Shown in pieces: positions 27,707 through 36,530 of a stretch of DNA of 64,000 nt. The notes under the pieces are model-generated. The model was given only the letters and a program-made list of their open reading frames with translations. It was not told the origin of the DNA and made no database searches. Source of the DNA: an uncultured Muribaculaceae bacterium (GTDB taxonomy: Bacteria > Bacteroidota > Bacteroidia > Bacteroidales > Muribaculaceae); assembly GCA_910578075.1 (NCBI GenBank), contig CAJTPK010000022.1, positions 5,158-69,157 on the forward strand, given 5' to 3'. The position numbers and the translations under genes are program-made. Each line of letters starts with the position of its first letter. Position 1 is the stretch's first letter.

Positions 27707-29107
27707 TCACTTAATCTTAAGTGTCGGGTTGATGAAAAACACTTTTTCTGTTGCACGGGTGATCGCGGTGTAGAGCCATCTGTAGAAATCCGGTCCGATG
27801 GCATCCTGCGCGATTCCTCCCATGTCGATATATACATGTTTCCATTGACCGCCCTGCGCTTTATGACAGGTGACGCAATATGCATACTTGGCTTGTAGGG
27901 AATTGTAATATGGATCTTCCATCACGCCCTTTATCTTATGCGACAGCTCACCTTCGTAGCTTGTGAGGACGCGGTTATAGAATTTCTCCATTTCCTCACG
28001 CGGTATCGACGGTCCGTCGCAAACGAGGCTACGGAGCATCAGTTTAGCGCCAACGATAGAGCCATCGGAGATAAGCCGAAGCTCCACATCCGTGAAATAA
28101 CGTCCATACGCTTTCTCCGTTTTTCCTACCCATGTGACCTCTGCAGTGTCGCCATTGGCGATAAAGTTGCTGAGATTATTACGCTTACCCCAATAATAAT
28201 CATTTTTGGCTATGATTAACCGGTCTCCTCTTTCGATAGGTTCTTCGGCAAACATGACCATGTTGCGTATTGCCCGGTTATAGTCGGTGGCGCGTTTGTT
28301 GGAGCGGGTGATTATCAGAGTTTCCTCCTCACCGACTTTGCCCCATGATTCAGACAATTTGTCGGCAAGATCCTGTGAGGATATAGCTTCTACCTCGGGA
28401 TAACCACTTACATAAAGCTCCGCCGGCGCACCTGAATCCGGGTGCATCAGCAGCTGTCTTACACATGTTGCGTTAAAGATTATGCCGCTTTCTGCCTCCT
28501 GACGTACTGGAAAGTCAAGAGTGAATCCAACAGGATCGAGCCCCAGAGCACGGAGCCGGTCATGATTCATGGCTGTGCTCGATGTCTGGCCGACTGGAGG
28601 GAGCTGGGCTTCATCCCCTATAAGCATAAGTCTGCAACCCGGAGCGGAATATACATGATGCGCAAGATGTGACAAAAGGGAGCGTCCACCTCCGGGAGTG
28701 TCACCGATCAGAGAGGCCTCATCAACGATGAAGAGTGTGTCGCGCTGCTCGTTGGGGGCAAGAAAGAAGCTCGTGTTGGATGGGTCGGTGGAATTGCCGC
28801 GATATATTCGTTTATGAATGGTGGAAGCCGGATGATTTGAGAATCCCTGGGCCACTTTCGCCGCGCGTCCGGTTGGCGCAAGCAGCACAACAGGGCGGCG
28901 GAGTTCATCAAGAGCCTTTATGAACGCGCCGACAACCGATGTCTTTCCGGTTCCGGCATATCCGTTGAGCACGAATACCTGACGCGGATTTCCGGAGAAC
29001 ATGAAACTTTCAAGCGACTCCAGAAGCATCTTCTGGCTTTCGAGAAGCTCAAAAGGTAGCTTGGAAGCAGCCATGTCGGTGATGATATTTCTCCAGGGTT
29101 CGGTCAT
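27707..29107 (-). CDS. RecD-like/Dda-type SF1 DNA helicase
   Basis: The 466-residue protein has the Walker A motif LNGYAGTGKTSVV (about residues 48-60), Walker B FIVDEASLI, a Q/GDEAQLPPVGQ motif, and the C-terminal UvrD_C_2 part CVTCHKAQGGQWKHVYID. It resembles the RecD2/Dda group of 5'-3' helicases used in recombination and replication repair, without the long RecD2 N-terminal region. It is a stand-alone gene, common in Bacteroidales chromosomes. Confidence 0.88.
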   Translation of the reverse strand: MTEPWRNIITDMAASKLPFELLESQKMLLESLESFMFSGNPRQVFVLNGYAGTGKTSVVGAFIKALDELRRPVVLLAPTGRAAKVAQGFSNHPASTIHKRIYRGNSTDPSNTSFFLAPNEQRDTLFIVDEASLIGDTPGGGRSLLSHLAHHVYSAPGCRLMLIGDEAQLPPVGQTSSTAMNHDRLRALGLDPVGFTLDFPVRQEAESGIIFNATCVRQLLMHPDSGAPAELYVSGYPEVEAISSQDLADKLSESWGKVGEEETLIITRSNKRATDYNRAIRNMVMFAEEPIERGDRLIIAKNDYYWGKRNNLSNFIANGDTAEVTWVGKTEKAYGRYFTDVELRLISDGSIVGAKLMLRSLVCDGPSIPREEMEKFYNRVLTSYEGELSHKIKGVMEDPYYNSLQAKYAYCVTCHKAQGGQWKHVYIDMGGIAQDAIGPDFYRWLYTAITRATEKVFFINPTLKIK

Positions 29108-29203
29108 GGAATAAGCGCGATGATTTTATTACAGAATGATTTTATAAATGTAAAGTTACTTAAATTTGATTAATTTGTTATCAATGTTTTGCAAAATAAT
29201 TGT

Positions 29204-29211
29204 TAACTTTG
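29204..29211 (+). promoter_or_regulatory. Putative -7 promoter element of enolase
   Basis: TAACTTTG matches TAnnTTTG. TTTG copies nearby are 12 and 26 bases away, not at the usual distance. The leader would be about 145 bases and would carry the decamer-like repeats at 29223-29280. Confidence 0.5.
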
Positions 29212-29222
29212 CATTTGATAAA

Positions 29223-29280
29223 GGGCTTTAGGGACTTTAAGGACCCTAAGGACATTAAGAACCTTAAAGACCTTAAGGTT
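29223..29280. repeat. Imperfect tandem repeats of a TTAAGGACC-like unit
   Basis: About six degenerate copies of a 9-10 base word (GGGACTTTAA, GGACCCTAAG, GACATTAAGA, ACCTTAAAGA, CCTTAAGG) lie in the enolase leader region. Similar low-complexity runs appear elsewhere in the window as TAACTCC heptamers. Confidence 0.75.
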
Positions 29281-29364
29281 CAATAAGGGAGTTGAGGCTC
29301 TGATTATTCAGATCTTGAAAAGAATAGAATCTAAACCCAAATATATCTTTAATTTATTAAGAAG

Positions 29365-30666
29365 ATGAAAATTGAAAAAGTAATCGGTCGCGAGATTCTT
29401 GACTCGCGCGGTAATCCCACAGTTGAAGTAGACGTTATCCTCGAAAGCGGTGTTATGGGCCGTGCAGCAGTTCCCTCCGGTGCATCTACCGGTGAGAACG
29501 AGGCTCTCGAGCTCCGCGACGGCGACAAGAGCCGTTACATGGGTAAAGGCGTTCAGAAAGCTGTGGCTAACGTAAACGGTCCTATCGCTGATGCCCTCAA
29601 GGGTCACAGCGCGCTCGACCAGATCGGTGTTGATAATATCATGCTCTCTCTCGATGGCACTCCCACCAAATCAAATCTTGGTGCAAACGCTATCCTCGGT
29701 GTGTCTCTCGCAGTTGCGAAGGCTGCCGCTAACTATCTTGACATGCCTCTCTACCGCTATATCGGTGGATGCGACACTTATGTTCTCCCTGTTCCGATGA
29801 TGAATATCATCAACGGTGGTGCTCACTCTGACGCTCCCATCTGTTTCCAGGAGTTCATGATCCGTCCTATCGGTGCATGCTGCTTCAAAGAGGGTATCCG
29901 CATGGGTACAGAGGTGTTCCACAACCTCAAGAGTGTGCTCAAATCTCGTGGTCTTTCCACAGCAGTTGGTGACGAGGGTGGTTTCGCTCCCAAGCTCGAA
30001 GGCACAGAGGATGCTCTCAACGTAATCGTTGAGGCTATTAAGAAAGCTGGTTACGAGCCCGGAAAAGACGTTACAATCGGTCTTGACTGCGCTTCCTCAG
30101 AGTTCTATCAGAATGGTGTATATGACTACACTCACCTCAAGAACGGTGCTGAGAAAGAGGTTAACGGCAAGAAGCTCACAAGCGAGGAGCAGGCTAAATA
30201 TCTCGAGGAGCTCATCACAAAATATCCTATCGACTCTATCGAGGACGGTATGGACGAGAACGACTGGGAAGGCTGGAAGATCCTTACAGATCTTATCGGC
30301 GACCGTTGCCAGCTCGTAGGTGACGACTTCTTCGTAACCAACGTTAAATATCTTGAGAAAGGTATCGCAGAGGGTTGCGCTAACTCAATCCTCGTGAAAG
30401 TTAACCAGATCGGTTCACTCACAGAGACACTCCGTGCAGTTCAGATGGCACAGCGTAACAACTACACAGCTGTTATCTCTCACCGTTCTGGCGAGACTGA
30501 GGACGCTACAATCGCTGACCTCGCAGTTGCTATGAACGCTGGTCAGATCAAGACCGGTTCTGCAAGCCGCTCAGACCGTATGGCTAAATACAACCAGCTT
30601 CTCCGCATCGAGGAAGAGCTCGGTGACCGTGCTGTTTACGGCTACAAGAAAATCGCCCGCAAGTAA
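29365..30666 (+). CDS. eno: Enolase
   Basis: The 433-residue glycolytic enzyme converts 2-phosphoglycerate to phosphoenolpyruvate. It carries REILDSRGNPTVEVDV at the N-terminus, GDEGGFAP (acid/base Glu region), the magnesium ligands in DCASSEF and IEDGMDENDW, and the active-site SHRSGETED near the C-terminus. The length is normal. Codon use is strongly biased, as expected of a highly expressed gene. It has its own terminator and stands alone. Confidence 0.98.
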   Translation: MKIEKVIGREILDSRGNPTVEVDVILESGVMGRAAVPSGASTGENEALELRDGDKSRYMGKGVQKAVANVNGPIADALKGHSALDQIGVDNIMLSLDGTPTKSNLGANAILGVSLAVAKAAANYLDMPLYRYIGGCDTYVLPVPMMNIINGGAHSDAPICFQEFMIRPIGACCFKEGIRMGTEVFHNLKSVLKSRGLSTAVGDEGGFAPKLEGTEDALNVIVEAIKKAGYEPGKDVTIGLDCASSEFYQNGVYDYTHLKNGAEKEVNGKKLTSEEQAKYLEELITKYPIDSIEDGMDENDWEGWKILTDLIGDRCQLVGDDFFVTNVKYLEKGIAEGCANSILVKVNQIGSLTETLRAVQMAQRNNYTAVISHRSGETEDATIADLAVAMNAGQIKTGSASRSDRMAKYNQLLRIEEELGDRAVYGYKKIARK

Positions 30667-30697
30667 TAAAACTTTCGCGTAAATTTTAATACAGGTT

Positions 30698-30729
30698 AAG
30701 CCGCTCGATTTTGAGCGGCTTTTCTTTTA
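30698..30729 (+). terminator. Rho-independent terminator of eno
   Basis: AAGCCGCTC (30698-30706) pairs with GAGCGGCTT (30713-30721) around a GATTTT loop, followed by TTTCTTTT. It lies 32 bases after the enolase stop. Confidence 0.9.
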
Positions 30730-30776
30730 TATTGTTGTTCAATCTGTGGCGACATGTCTTGAATGATGATATAAAA

Positions 30777-30810
30777 TTAAATCCGGCTTCGGAATCGAAG
30801 CCGGATTTAA
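30777..30810 (-). terminator. Terminator of the rplM-rpsI-rpsB-tsf operon
   Basis: A perfect 15-bp stem (30777-30791 with 30796-30810, TTAAATCCGGCTTCG) closes on a four-base loop, 25 bases beyond the tsf stop on the minus strand, followed by an AT-rich TTAATTTTAT tract. Confidence 0.85.
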
Positions 30811-30834
30811 TCGGTTTATATTGACTAAAATTGA

Positions 30835-31827
30835 TTAGTCCTGGTTGAGGTTCACGCGTTTGAACTCTACAGCTACGAGACCTTTCATCTCTTTGTCGAG
30901 ATACTGGCCAACTGTGAGAGTAGCGTCGCGGTGATACTCCTGCTCGAGAAGAACGTTCTCCTTGTAGTATTTGTTGATACGTCCGTTCACGATGTTGTCG
31001 ATCATCTGCTGGGGAAGGTTTGCAGCTTTCTTTTCTGCAGCCTCTGCCATGATCTCGCGAGCCTTGGCAGCATCCTCCTCTGTGATCCAACCTTTGGTGA
31101 TGTTGGATGCGATGTGATCATCGCTGTCGAAGTGGTTGGGGTTGAAACCGGCTTTCTTCAAAGCAGCCTCAACAGCCTTGCGAACCTGCTCTGATTTTGT
31201 TTTCTCGATAGCCACGTTCTTCTCCTCCTCGATAACAGCGGCGGGAACAGCCTCACGGTTTACAGCAACGGGGTTCATAGCTGCTACCTGCATAGCCACC
31301 TCTTTGCCTACCTCAGCGGATACACCTTCAAGGTTGAAACCTACGATAGTTGCGAGCTTGTTGCCGAGGTGATCGTAAGCGGCTACGCTGGGTGCCTCGA
31401 TGCATTCGTATGCTCCGAGTTCCATCTTCTCACCTGTCTTACCGATCTCGTCAGTGATGTGCTCCTCAACGGTGCGGTCATCAAGTTTGAGGGCTTTCAC
31501 CTCATCAAGGTTCTTTGCGCCGGCGGCAACCGCTGCGTCAAGAATCTGCTTTGTGAGAGCGCGGAAAGACTCGTTCTTAGCAACGAAGTCTGTCTCGCAT
31601 TTGAGAGCCACGATAGCCGCGAAACCAGCTTTAACAGCTGAGAGCACACAGCCCTCGGAAGCCTGACGGTCCTCGCGTTTTGCTGCAACTGCCTGACCTT
31701 TCTTGCGGATGATCTCGATAGCGGCCTGGATGTCGCCTTCGGTCTCTGCAAGAGCGTTCTTGCAGTCCATCATACCTGCGCCGGTCATGTTGCGCAGCTT
31801 TTTGATATCTTCAATGCTTACTGCCAT
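30835..31827 (-). CDS. tsf: Elongation factor Ts
   Basis: The 330-residue protein is the nucleotide exchange factor for EF-Tu. The N-terminal UBA domain and the conserved LRNMTGAGMMDCKNALAETE and CETDFVAKNESF are clear. The protein has two core dimerisation domains and the length typical of Bacteroidales. It is the last gene of the ribosomal protein operon, 20 bases after rpsB. Confidence 0.98.
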   Translation of the reverse strand: MAVSIEDIKKLRNMTGAGMMDCKNALAETEGDIQAAIEIIRKKGQAVAAKREDRQASEGCVLSAVKAGFAAIVALKCETDFVAKNESFRALTKQILDAAVAAGAKNLDEVKALKLDDRTVEEHITDEIGKTGEKMELGAYECIEAPSVAAYDHLGNKLATIVGFNLEGVSAEVGKEVAMQVAAMNPVAVNREAVPAAVIEEEKNVAIEKTKSEQVRKAVEAALKKAGFNPNHFDSDDHIASNITKGWITEEDAAKAREIMAEAAEKKAANLPQQMIDNIVNGRINKYYKENVLLEQEYHRDATLTVGQYLDKEMKGLVAVEFKRVNLNQD

Positions 31828-31847
31828 TGTAGTTTAAATTTTAATGA

Positions 31848-32690
31848 TTAAGCCTCTTCAGAAGCCTCTTCTTTTACTTCCTCTTTTACCTCAACCTCAG
31901 CGGGAGCGGCTGCGCGCTCTTCGTTGCGGCGTACGCGACGGCGTTTGCCGGGAGCTGAAGCCTCGCCTTCCTCTTTGTCCTCGGGAGCATCGATTTTCTC
32001 GATCTTGCGCTCCTCAAGACCCTCAGCCATTGCGCCACATACAGCGTCGAGGATGATCTCGATGCTCTTTGAAGCGTCATCGTTAGCGGGGATCACGAAG
32101 TCTACATTCTCAGGGTTTGAGTTGGTGTCGACGATAGCGAACACGGGGATGCCAAGGCGGTTGGCCTCTGCAACAGCGATGTGCTCTTTCATAACGTCAA
32201 CAACAAAGAGAGCGGAGGGAAGACGACCGAGGTCTGCGATTGAACCGAGGTTCTTCTCGAGTTTCGCACGCTGACGTGTGATCTGAAGTTTCTCGCGCTT
32301 TGAAAGGTTGTCGAAAGTGCCGTCTTTCTCCATCTTGTCGATGGTGGTCATTTTCTTCACAGCCTTACGGATAGTGGGGAAGTTGGTGAGCATACCGCCG
32401 GGCCAGCGCTCGATAACATAAGGCATGTTAACGGATTTAGCTTTCTCTGCGATAGTCTCTTTGGCCTGTTTCTTTGTAGCTACGAAGAGCACTTTCTTGC
32501 CGCTTTTTGCAATCTGCTTGAGGGCGTTGGCTGCTTCTTCGATCTTAGCTGCCGTTTTATAAAGGTCTATGATGTGGATACCATTGCGCTCCATGAAGAT
32601 GTAAGGAGACATTGCGGGATTCCATTTGCGTTTGAGGTGACCGAAATGACATCCGGCTTCAAGGAGTTGATCAAATGTTGGTGTTGCCAT
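31848..32690 (-). CDS. rpsB: 30S ribosomal protein S2
   Basis: The 280-residue protein has the S2 marks LLEAGCHFGHLKRKWNPAM, IIDLYKTAAKIEEA, WPGGMLTNFPTI and VDTNSNPENVDFVIPANDDA. After residue about 230 comes a low-complexity tail, first basic (GKRRRVRRNEER) and then acidic (VKEEVKEEASEEA), longer than in most bacteria but usual in this phylum. It is followed by tsf. Confidence 0.98.
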   Translation of the reverse strand: MATPTFDQLLEAGCHFGHLKRKWNPAMSPYIFMERNGIHIIDLYKTAAKIEEAANALKQIAKSGKKVLFVATKKQAKETIAEKAKSVNMPYVIERWPGGMLTNFPTIRKAVKKMTTIDKMEKDGTFDNLSKREKLQITRQRAKLEKNLGSIADLGRLPSALFVVDVMKEHIAVAEANRLGIPVFAIVDTNSNPENVDFVIPANDDASKSIEIILDAVCGAMAEGLEERKIEKIDAPEDKEEGEASAPGKRRRVRRNEERAAAPAEVEVKEEVKEEASEEA

Positions 32691-32794
32691 TTGTTTTGTT
32701 TGTGATTTGTTTACGTTCTTTTTTAATACAATCCGGGAGTAGGGAACGTGTCCATCTCGCGAATTTAGATGCTAAACACGAAGAGAGAAGAATA

Positions 32795-33181
32795 TTAACG
32801 TTTGGAGAACTGGAAGCGTTTGCGAGCCTTGGGACGTCCCGGTTTCTTACGCTCTACAGCACGCGGGTCGCGTGTCATGAAGCCTTCTGCACGGAGAGCG
32901 GGTTTGTCCTCGGGGTTGATCTTCACCAGCGCGCGAGCGATAGCGAGACGCAGAGCCTCTGACTGTCCTTTGTAGCCACCACCGTCGATGTGAGCGTAGA
33001 TGTCATATTTCTCTACACAATCGAGTGTGTTAAGCGGCTGCTTTACGATATACTGAAGAATCGAAGAGGGGAAGTATACATCCAGAGGACGCTTGTCGAT
33101 AATGATTTTACCTGTACCCTCGGTAAGATAAACTCGAGCTACGGCTGCTTTGCGGCGGCCAATTGCATTTACTTTTTCCAT
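32795..33181 (-). CDS. rpsI: 30S ribosomal protein S9
   Basis: The 128-residue protein shows the S9 pattern NAIGRRKAAVARVYLTEGTG, GGGYKGQSEALRLAIARAL and the basic C-terminus PGRPKARKRFQFSKR that reaches toward the P-site tRNA. It lies 8 bases after rplM, the usual pairing, and 104 bases before rpsB. Confidence 0.98.
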   Translation of the reverse strand: MEKVNAIGRRKAAVARVYLTEGTGKIIIDKRPLDVYFPSSILQYIVKQPLNTLDCVEKYDIYAHIDGGGYKGQSEALRLAIARALVKINPEDKPALRAEGFMTRDPRAVERKKPGRPKARKRFQFSKR

Positions 33182-33189
33182 CTTCTTTC

Positions 33190-33672
33190 TTAAAATTTCA
33201 TTTTAGTGATGTCGATTACTGTGGGGTTCACGTCAGCGAAGGGATGCTCTGCGCCGTTGTATACGTGAAGGTTGCGAAGCTGTGCAGCACCAAGTTTGGT
33301 TTTGGGAAGCATACCTTTCACAACTTTGATGAAGAGGGGGTGGTAACCAGCCTTCACAGTGGCTTTCTGAGATTTAGCCATGAGGTCGGCGGGTGTGAAT
33401 GAACGCTGACCGCCGGGATAGCCGGTGTAGCGGAGGTATTCACGTTTTGTCCACTTGTCACCATTGAGAACGACCTTGTCGGCGTTGATGACGATTACGT
33501 TGTCGCCGCAATCAAGATTGGGCGTGAAGTCAGCTTTGTGTTTGCCGCGGAGAATCTTGGCAACTACTGAGCAAAGACGACCGAGCACGAGGTCGGTTGC
33601 GTCGATTACCACCCAGTTCTTCTTGATTGTAGCCGGGGTGGCGGAAATTGTCTTATAGCTTAAAGTATCCAC
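33190..33672 (-). CDS. rplM: 50S ribosomal protein L13
   Basis: The 160-residue protein is recognised by WVVIDATDLVLGRLCSVVAK, GDNVIVINADKVVLNGDKW, YLRYTGYPGGQRS and GMLPKTKLGAAQLRNLHVY. It is first in the operon rplM-rpsI-rpsB-tsf. About 110 bases of leader lie between its promoter (33787-33817) and the ATG; the leader can fold and may be an autoregulatory site. Confidence 0.98.
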   Translation of the reverse strand: MDTLSYKTISATPATIKKNWVVIDATDLVLGRLCSVVAKILRGKHKADFTPNLDCGDNVIVINADKVVLNGDKWTKREYLRYTGYPGGQRSFTPADLMAKSQKATVKAGYHPLFIKVVKGMLPKTKLGAAQLRNLHVYNGAEHPFADVNPTVIDITKMKF

Positions 33673-33780
33673 TATTAACTTTAATGTTTAATTAATGTTT
33701 GTAAATGCCGTAAAATCAAGCTGTTGGTCGGCCAAAACCAACGGTGCTCAACCCTGCGGCCAATTCGTTTGGATAAAATC
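33673..33780 (-). promoter_or_regulatory. Possible structured leader of rplM (L13 leader candidate)
   Basis: The inferred transcript begins near 33780 and has about 108 bases before the L13 start. It contains the inverted repeat GTTGGT/ACCAAC (33722-33741 region) next to a GC-rich stretch in an otherwise AT-rich leader. From memory, an L13 leader motif has been proposed for Bacteroidia; whether this sequence fits that model is not tested here. Confidence 0.4.
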
Positions 33781-33786
33781 GGCTCG

Positions 33787-33817
33787 CAAAATTACAAAAA
33801 AAAACGCTAACAGCAAA
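33787..33817 (-). promoter_or_regulatory. Promoter of the rplM operon
   Basis: On the minus strand TTTG (33817-33814), 19 bases, TAATTTTG (33794-33787): a full consensus match. The -33 box lies in the loop of the terminator hairpin of the upstream CCA gene. Confidence 0.8.
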
Positions 33818-33833
33818 GCCATTAGCGTTTTTT
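33796..33833 (-). terminator. Terminator of the CCA transferase operon
   Basis: AAAACGCTAA (33801-33810) pairs perfectly with TTAGCGTTTT (33822-33831) around an 11-base loop. On the minus strand it is followed by a run of at least nine T. It closes the long minus-strand block that begins at lptD. Confidence 0.9.
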
Positions 33834-33856
33834 ATTTATTTTTCTGAGACAAATTC

Positions 33857-35263
33857 TTATTTGTTGATGATTTCAGGAGCGATTCGGAGCACGTATGCCC
33901 AGGCATCATCGTGGGTGTAGGGGATGTCGCCTTCAAGGATGGCCTCTTTTACGGCGTCTTTGATCTCTTTTATCGCGGATGATGGCGGAATCTTGAAATA
34001 TTCCATTATCTCATTGCCGTCGACGGGGGATTTCCAGTTGCGTAGGGCGTCGGCATCGTTTATTTCGGTCATGCGCTGACGAAGCGAGGCGAACCCTTCA
34101 AGCTGACGACGCACCTTGGCAGGATTCTTCGATGTGATGTCAGCTTCGGCAAGGGTCATCAGGTCTTCGAGTTCAGAGCCGGCTTCGGTGATAAGGCGAC
34201 GCACTCCGGAATCGGAGACTCCATCCTCTCCCACAGACTGCGGCCGCATATGCAGACCAACGAGTTTTGCCACATATTTCATCTTTTCATTCTGAGGCAG
34301 TTTCATCTGCTTGAATACTCTGGGAATCATCTTTTCCCCAATGAAATTGTGGTTATGGAAAGTCCAGCCTATTTTCTCATCGTAGCGCTTTGTGACAGGC
34401 TTCCCGATGTCGTGGAGCAGAGCCGCCCATCTGAGCCATTCGTTATCGCTTTTCTCAGCCACATTATCCACGACTTGTAGGGTGTGGTAGAAGTTATCCT
34501 TGTGTCCCTTACCTTCCTTTGTTTCCACACCTTTGAGGGCATACACCACCGGGAAGATGAGTTGCAACAATCCTGAATCGTCAAGTAATCTGAAACCTAT
34601 CGACGGGCGTGGGGAGCGGATGATTTTGGAAAGCTCGTCGTTGATACGTTCTTTTGTTATGATTGAGATCCGTTCGCGGTTGCGCATGATTGCCTCAAAT
34701 GTTTCCGGCTCTATGCTGAACCCGAGCTGAGTCGCGAATCTGATGGCGCGCATCATCCGCAGAGGATCATCAGAGAATGTTATGTCCGGATCAAGCGGTG
34801 TGCGGATGATTTTTTTGTGAAGATCAGCTACTCCACCAAACGGATCAACCAATTCTCCGAAGCGGGAAGCGTTGAGGCATATCGCCATGGCGTTGATGGT
34901 AAAATCCCGGCGGTTCTGGTCATCCTCAAGAGTGCCGTCCTCTACAATGGGATTCCGCGATTCGCGTGAATATGATTCTTTTCTCGCGCCTACAAATTCA
35001 AGCTCGAGATGGCGGGTTTTCACCTGCGCAGTGCCGTAGCTCGCGAATACGCTGAGTCCGTTGCCATGATTTAGGCGTGCCGCCACTTCTGTGGCGAGTT
35101 CTATGCCGCTGCCCACAGTCACGAAATCTATATCGGAAGAGGGGCGGTTCAGGAAAATATCACGTACATAACCACCCACAACATAAACTTCGCGGTCCAT
35201 GTTGTCGGCAATCTCTCCGATTTGTCTGAAAATCGGCAGTTTCAGGTCGTCAGATAGGTTCAC
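33857..35263 (-). CDS. CCA tRNA nucleotidyltransferase (HD-type)
   Basis: The 468-residue protein adds or repairs the CCA end of tRNAs. The head domain has GGYVRDIFLNRPSSDIDFVT (metal-binding DxD), then RRDFTINAMA, DPDITFSDDPLRMMRAIRFA and the RxxxR stretch. A C-terminal HD domain follows (about 250-340, ALLHDIGKP and HNHNFIGEKM). The HD domain is usual in this group and can have phosphohydrolase activity. It is the last gene of the lptD-led block. Confidence 0.93.
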   Translation of the reverse strand: MNLSDDLKLPIFRQIGEIADNMDREVYVVGGYVRDIFLNRPSSDIDFVTVGSGIELATEVAARLNHGNGLSVFASYGTAQVKTRHLELEFVGARKESYSRESRNPIVEDGTLEDDQNRRDFTINAMAICLNASRFGELVDPFGGVADLHKKIIRTPLDPDITFSDDPLRMMRAIRFATQLGFSIEPETFEAIMRNRERISIITKERINDELSKIIRSPRPSIGFRLLDDSGLLQLIFPVVYALKGVETKEGKGHKDNFYHTLQVVDNVAEKSDNEWLRWAALLHDIGKPVTKRYDEKIGWTFHNHNFIGEKMIPRVFKQMKLPQNEKMKYVAKLVGLHMRPQSVGEDGVSDSGVRRLITEAGSELEDLMTLAEADITSKNPAKVRRQLEGFASLRQRMTEINDADALRNWKSPVDGNEIMEYFKIPPSSAIKEIKDAVKEAILEGDIPYTHDDAWAYVLRIAPEIINK

Positions 35264-35303
35264 TTAAGTGTTAGGTATGAGTGATGAGTTATGAAGTATA
35301 TGC

Positions 35304-36491
35304 TCAGAGTTCTGTGAGGTCTTCGGGGAAGACGGTGAGATTCTCTAATCCTGCGGATGTGACGCGGTAGGTGTTTTCCACACCGACGGCACCGACGTGA
35401 GGAATTACAAATTTCGGTTCAATGGCGATTGTCATGTTCTCAGCCAAGATATCCTTGCTTCGTTCCATCACAACCGGAATCTCATTGAGTTCTATTCCGA
35501 CACCATGACCGATAAATCCAGCCTTATGCGCATGACCCATAAAATACTCATGGAGGTTATCCGCTTTGACAATCTCAATCGCTTCCTTGTATAGGGAAGA
35601 TACGGGCACACCGGGTTTGCCAATCTCCTCGAGTCTCTTCAGGATTTTTCTGGAGCATTCGTGAGCCTTTGAAGCCAAATCGGGGACCGATTCAATGGTC
35701 CAGCAACGTGTCATGTCGGTCTGATAGCCGTTGAATCCGCCGTTCATATCGACCATTACTGCTGTGCCCGGCTTGAGGATGGCTCCGTTTGCGCCAACGG
35801 GGAGCGAGGGATCTGTGCCTTCTCCACCCATTGAAAAATCATAAGGCGATGGATTGTCTGCATTGTCTCCGGCAATTACAGAGCCCATGTTGAGCTCCAT
35901 GCGGTTGCCGGCTGCGCGCAGAATGCCGAGGCAACCTTCTCTGCGGAGCACTCTTTCGATTTCAATCTGAAACTCCAGATCGGTCATTCCCTCTTTATAG
36001 CATTTGTGAACCTGAGCATAGACTGCCGCCTGATGCAGACCATCCTGACGCATCTTCACTATCTCATAGTCGGTCTTCTCCATCCTTGACTTGCGCATTG
36101 CCATCGATGCGTCTGCGAATTCAGTGTCAGGGAAGCATTTTTTCAAGCGTTCGATATCCGAGTAGAGCATGTCGGCATATTCAAGTCCGATACAAGAGGG
36201 GATAGTGTATCCTATTTCCCCAAGTTTATCGGCTATGACCTCCGGCTTGCGGATGGCGATGCATTGTTTATGATCAGGAGCCTGGCTCGGAGGAATCATC
36301 ATGAATACGGGTTCCCGGTCAGCGGGAATATATACGTAGCCACGGAATATGCATCCGCTCATATAAAATATGTTTACAGGCGATGCGATCAGGATTGCAT
36401 CAAGATGTCCGCTCTGCATCTGTGAGCGAACTTTTGAAACGCGGAGCTCATACTCCGCTTTAAGGTCTTGTGTGAGAAATGGTATATTCAT
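35304..36491 (-). CDS. M24 family metallopeptidase (Xaa-Pro aminopeptidase-like)
   Basis: The 395-residue protein has a creatinase-type N-terminal domain (about 1-150) and a pita-bread catalytic domain. Metal ligands can be placed: two Asp in MVDMNGGFNGYQTDMTRCW, His in GFIGHGVGIELNE, Glu in AIEPKF and Glu in GAVGVENTYRVT. It probably removes an N-terminal residue before proline in the cytoplasm; no signal peptide is seen. It lies between the CCA transferase and gldH genes with 40-base spacers. Confidence 0.9.
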   Translation of the reverse strand: MNIPFLTQDLKAEYELRVSKVRSQMQSGHLDAILIASPVNIFYMSGCIFRGYVYIPADREPVFMMIPPSQAPDHKQCIAIRKPEVIADKLGEIGYTIPSCIGLEYADMLYSDIERLKKCFPDTEFADASMAMRKSRMEKTDYEIVKMRQDGLHQAAVYAQVHKCYKEGMTDLEFQIEIERVLRREGCLGILRAAGNRMELNMGSVIAGDNADNPSPYDFSMGGEGTDPSLPVGANGAILKPGTAVMVDMNGGFNGYQTDMTRCWTIESVPDLASKAHECSRKILKRLEEIGKPGVPVSSLYKEAIEIVKADNLHEYFMGHAHKAGFIGHGVGIELNEIPVVMERSKDILAENMTIAIEPKFVIPHVGAVGVENTYRVTSAGLENLTVFPEDLTEL

Positions 36492-36530
36492 ACCTTTAAA
36501 ACAATTATATGAGGGAAAGTATGCAGATTG

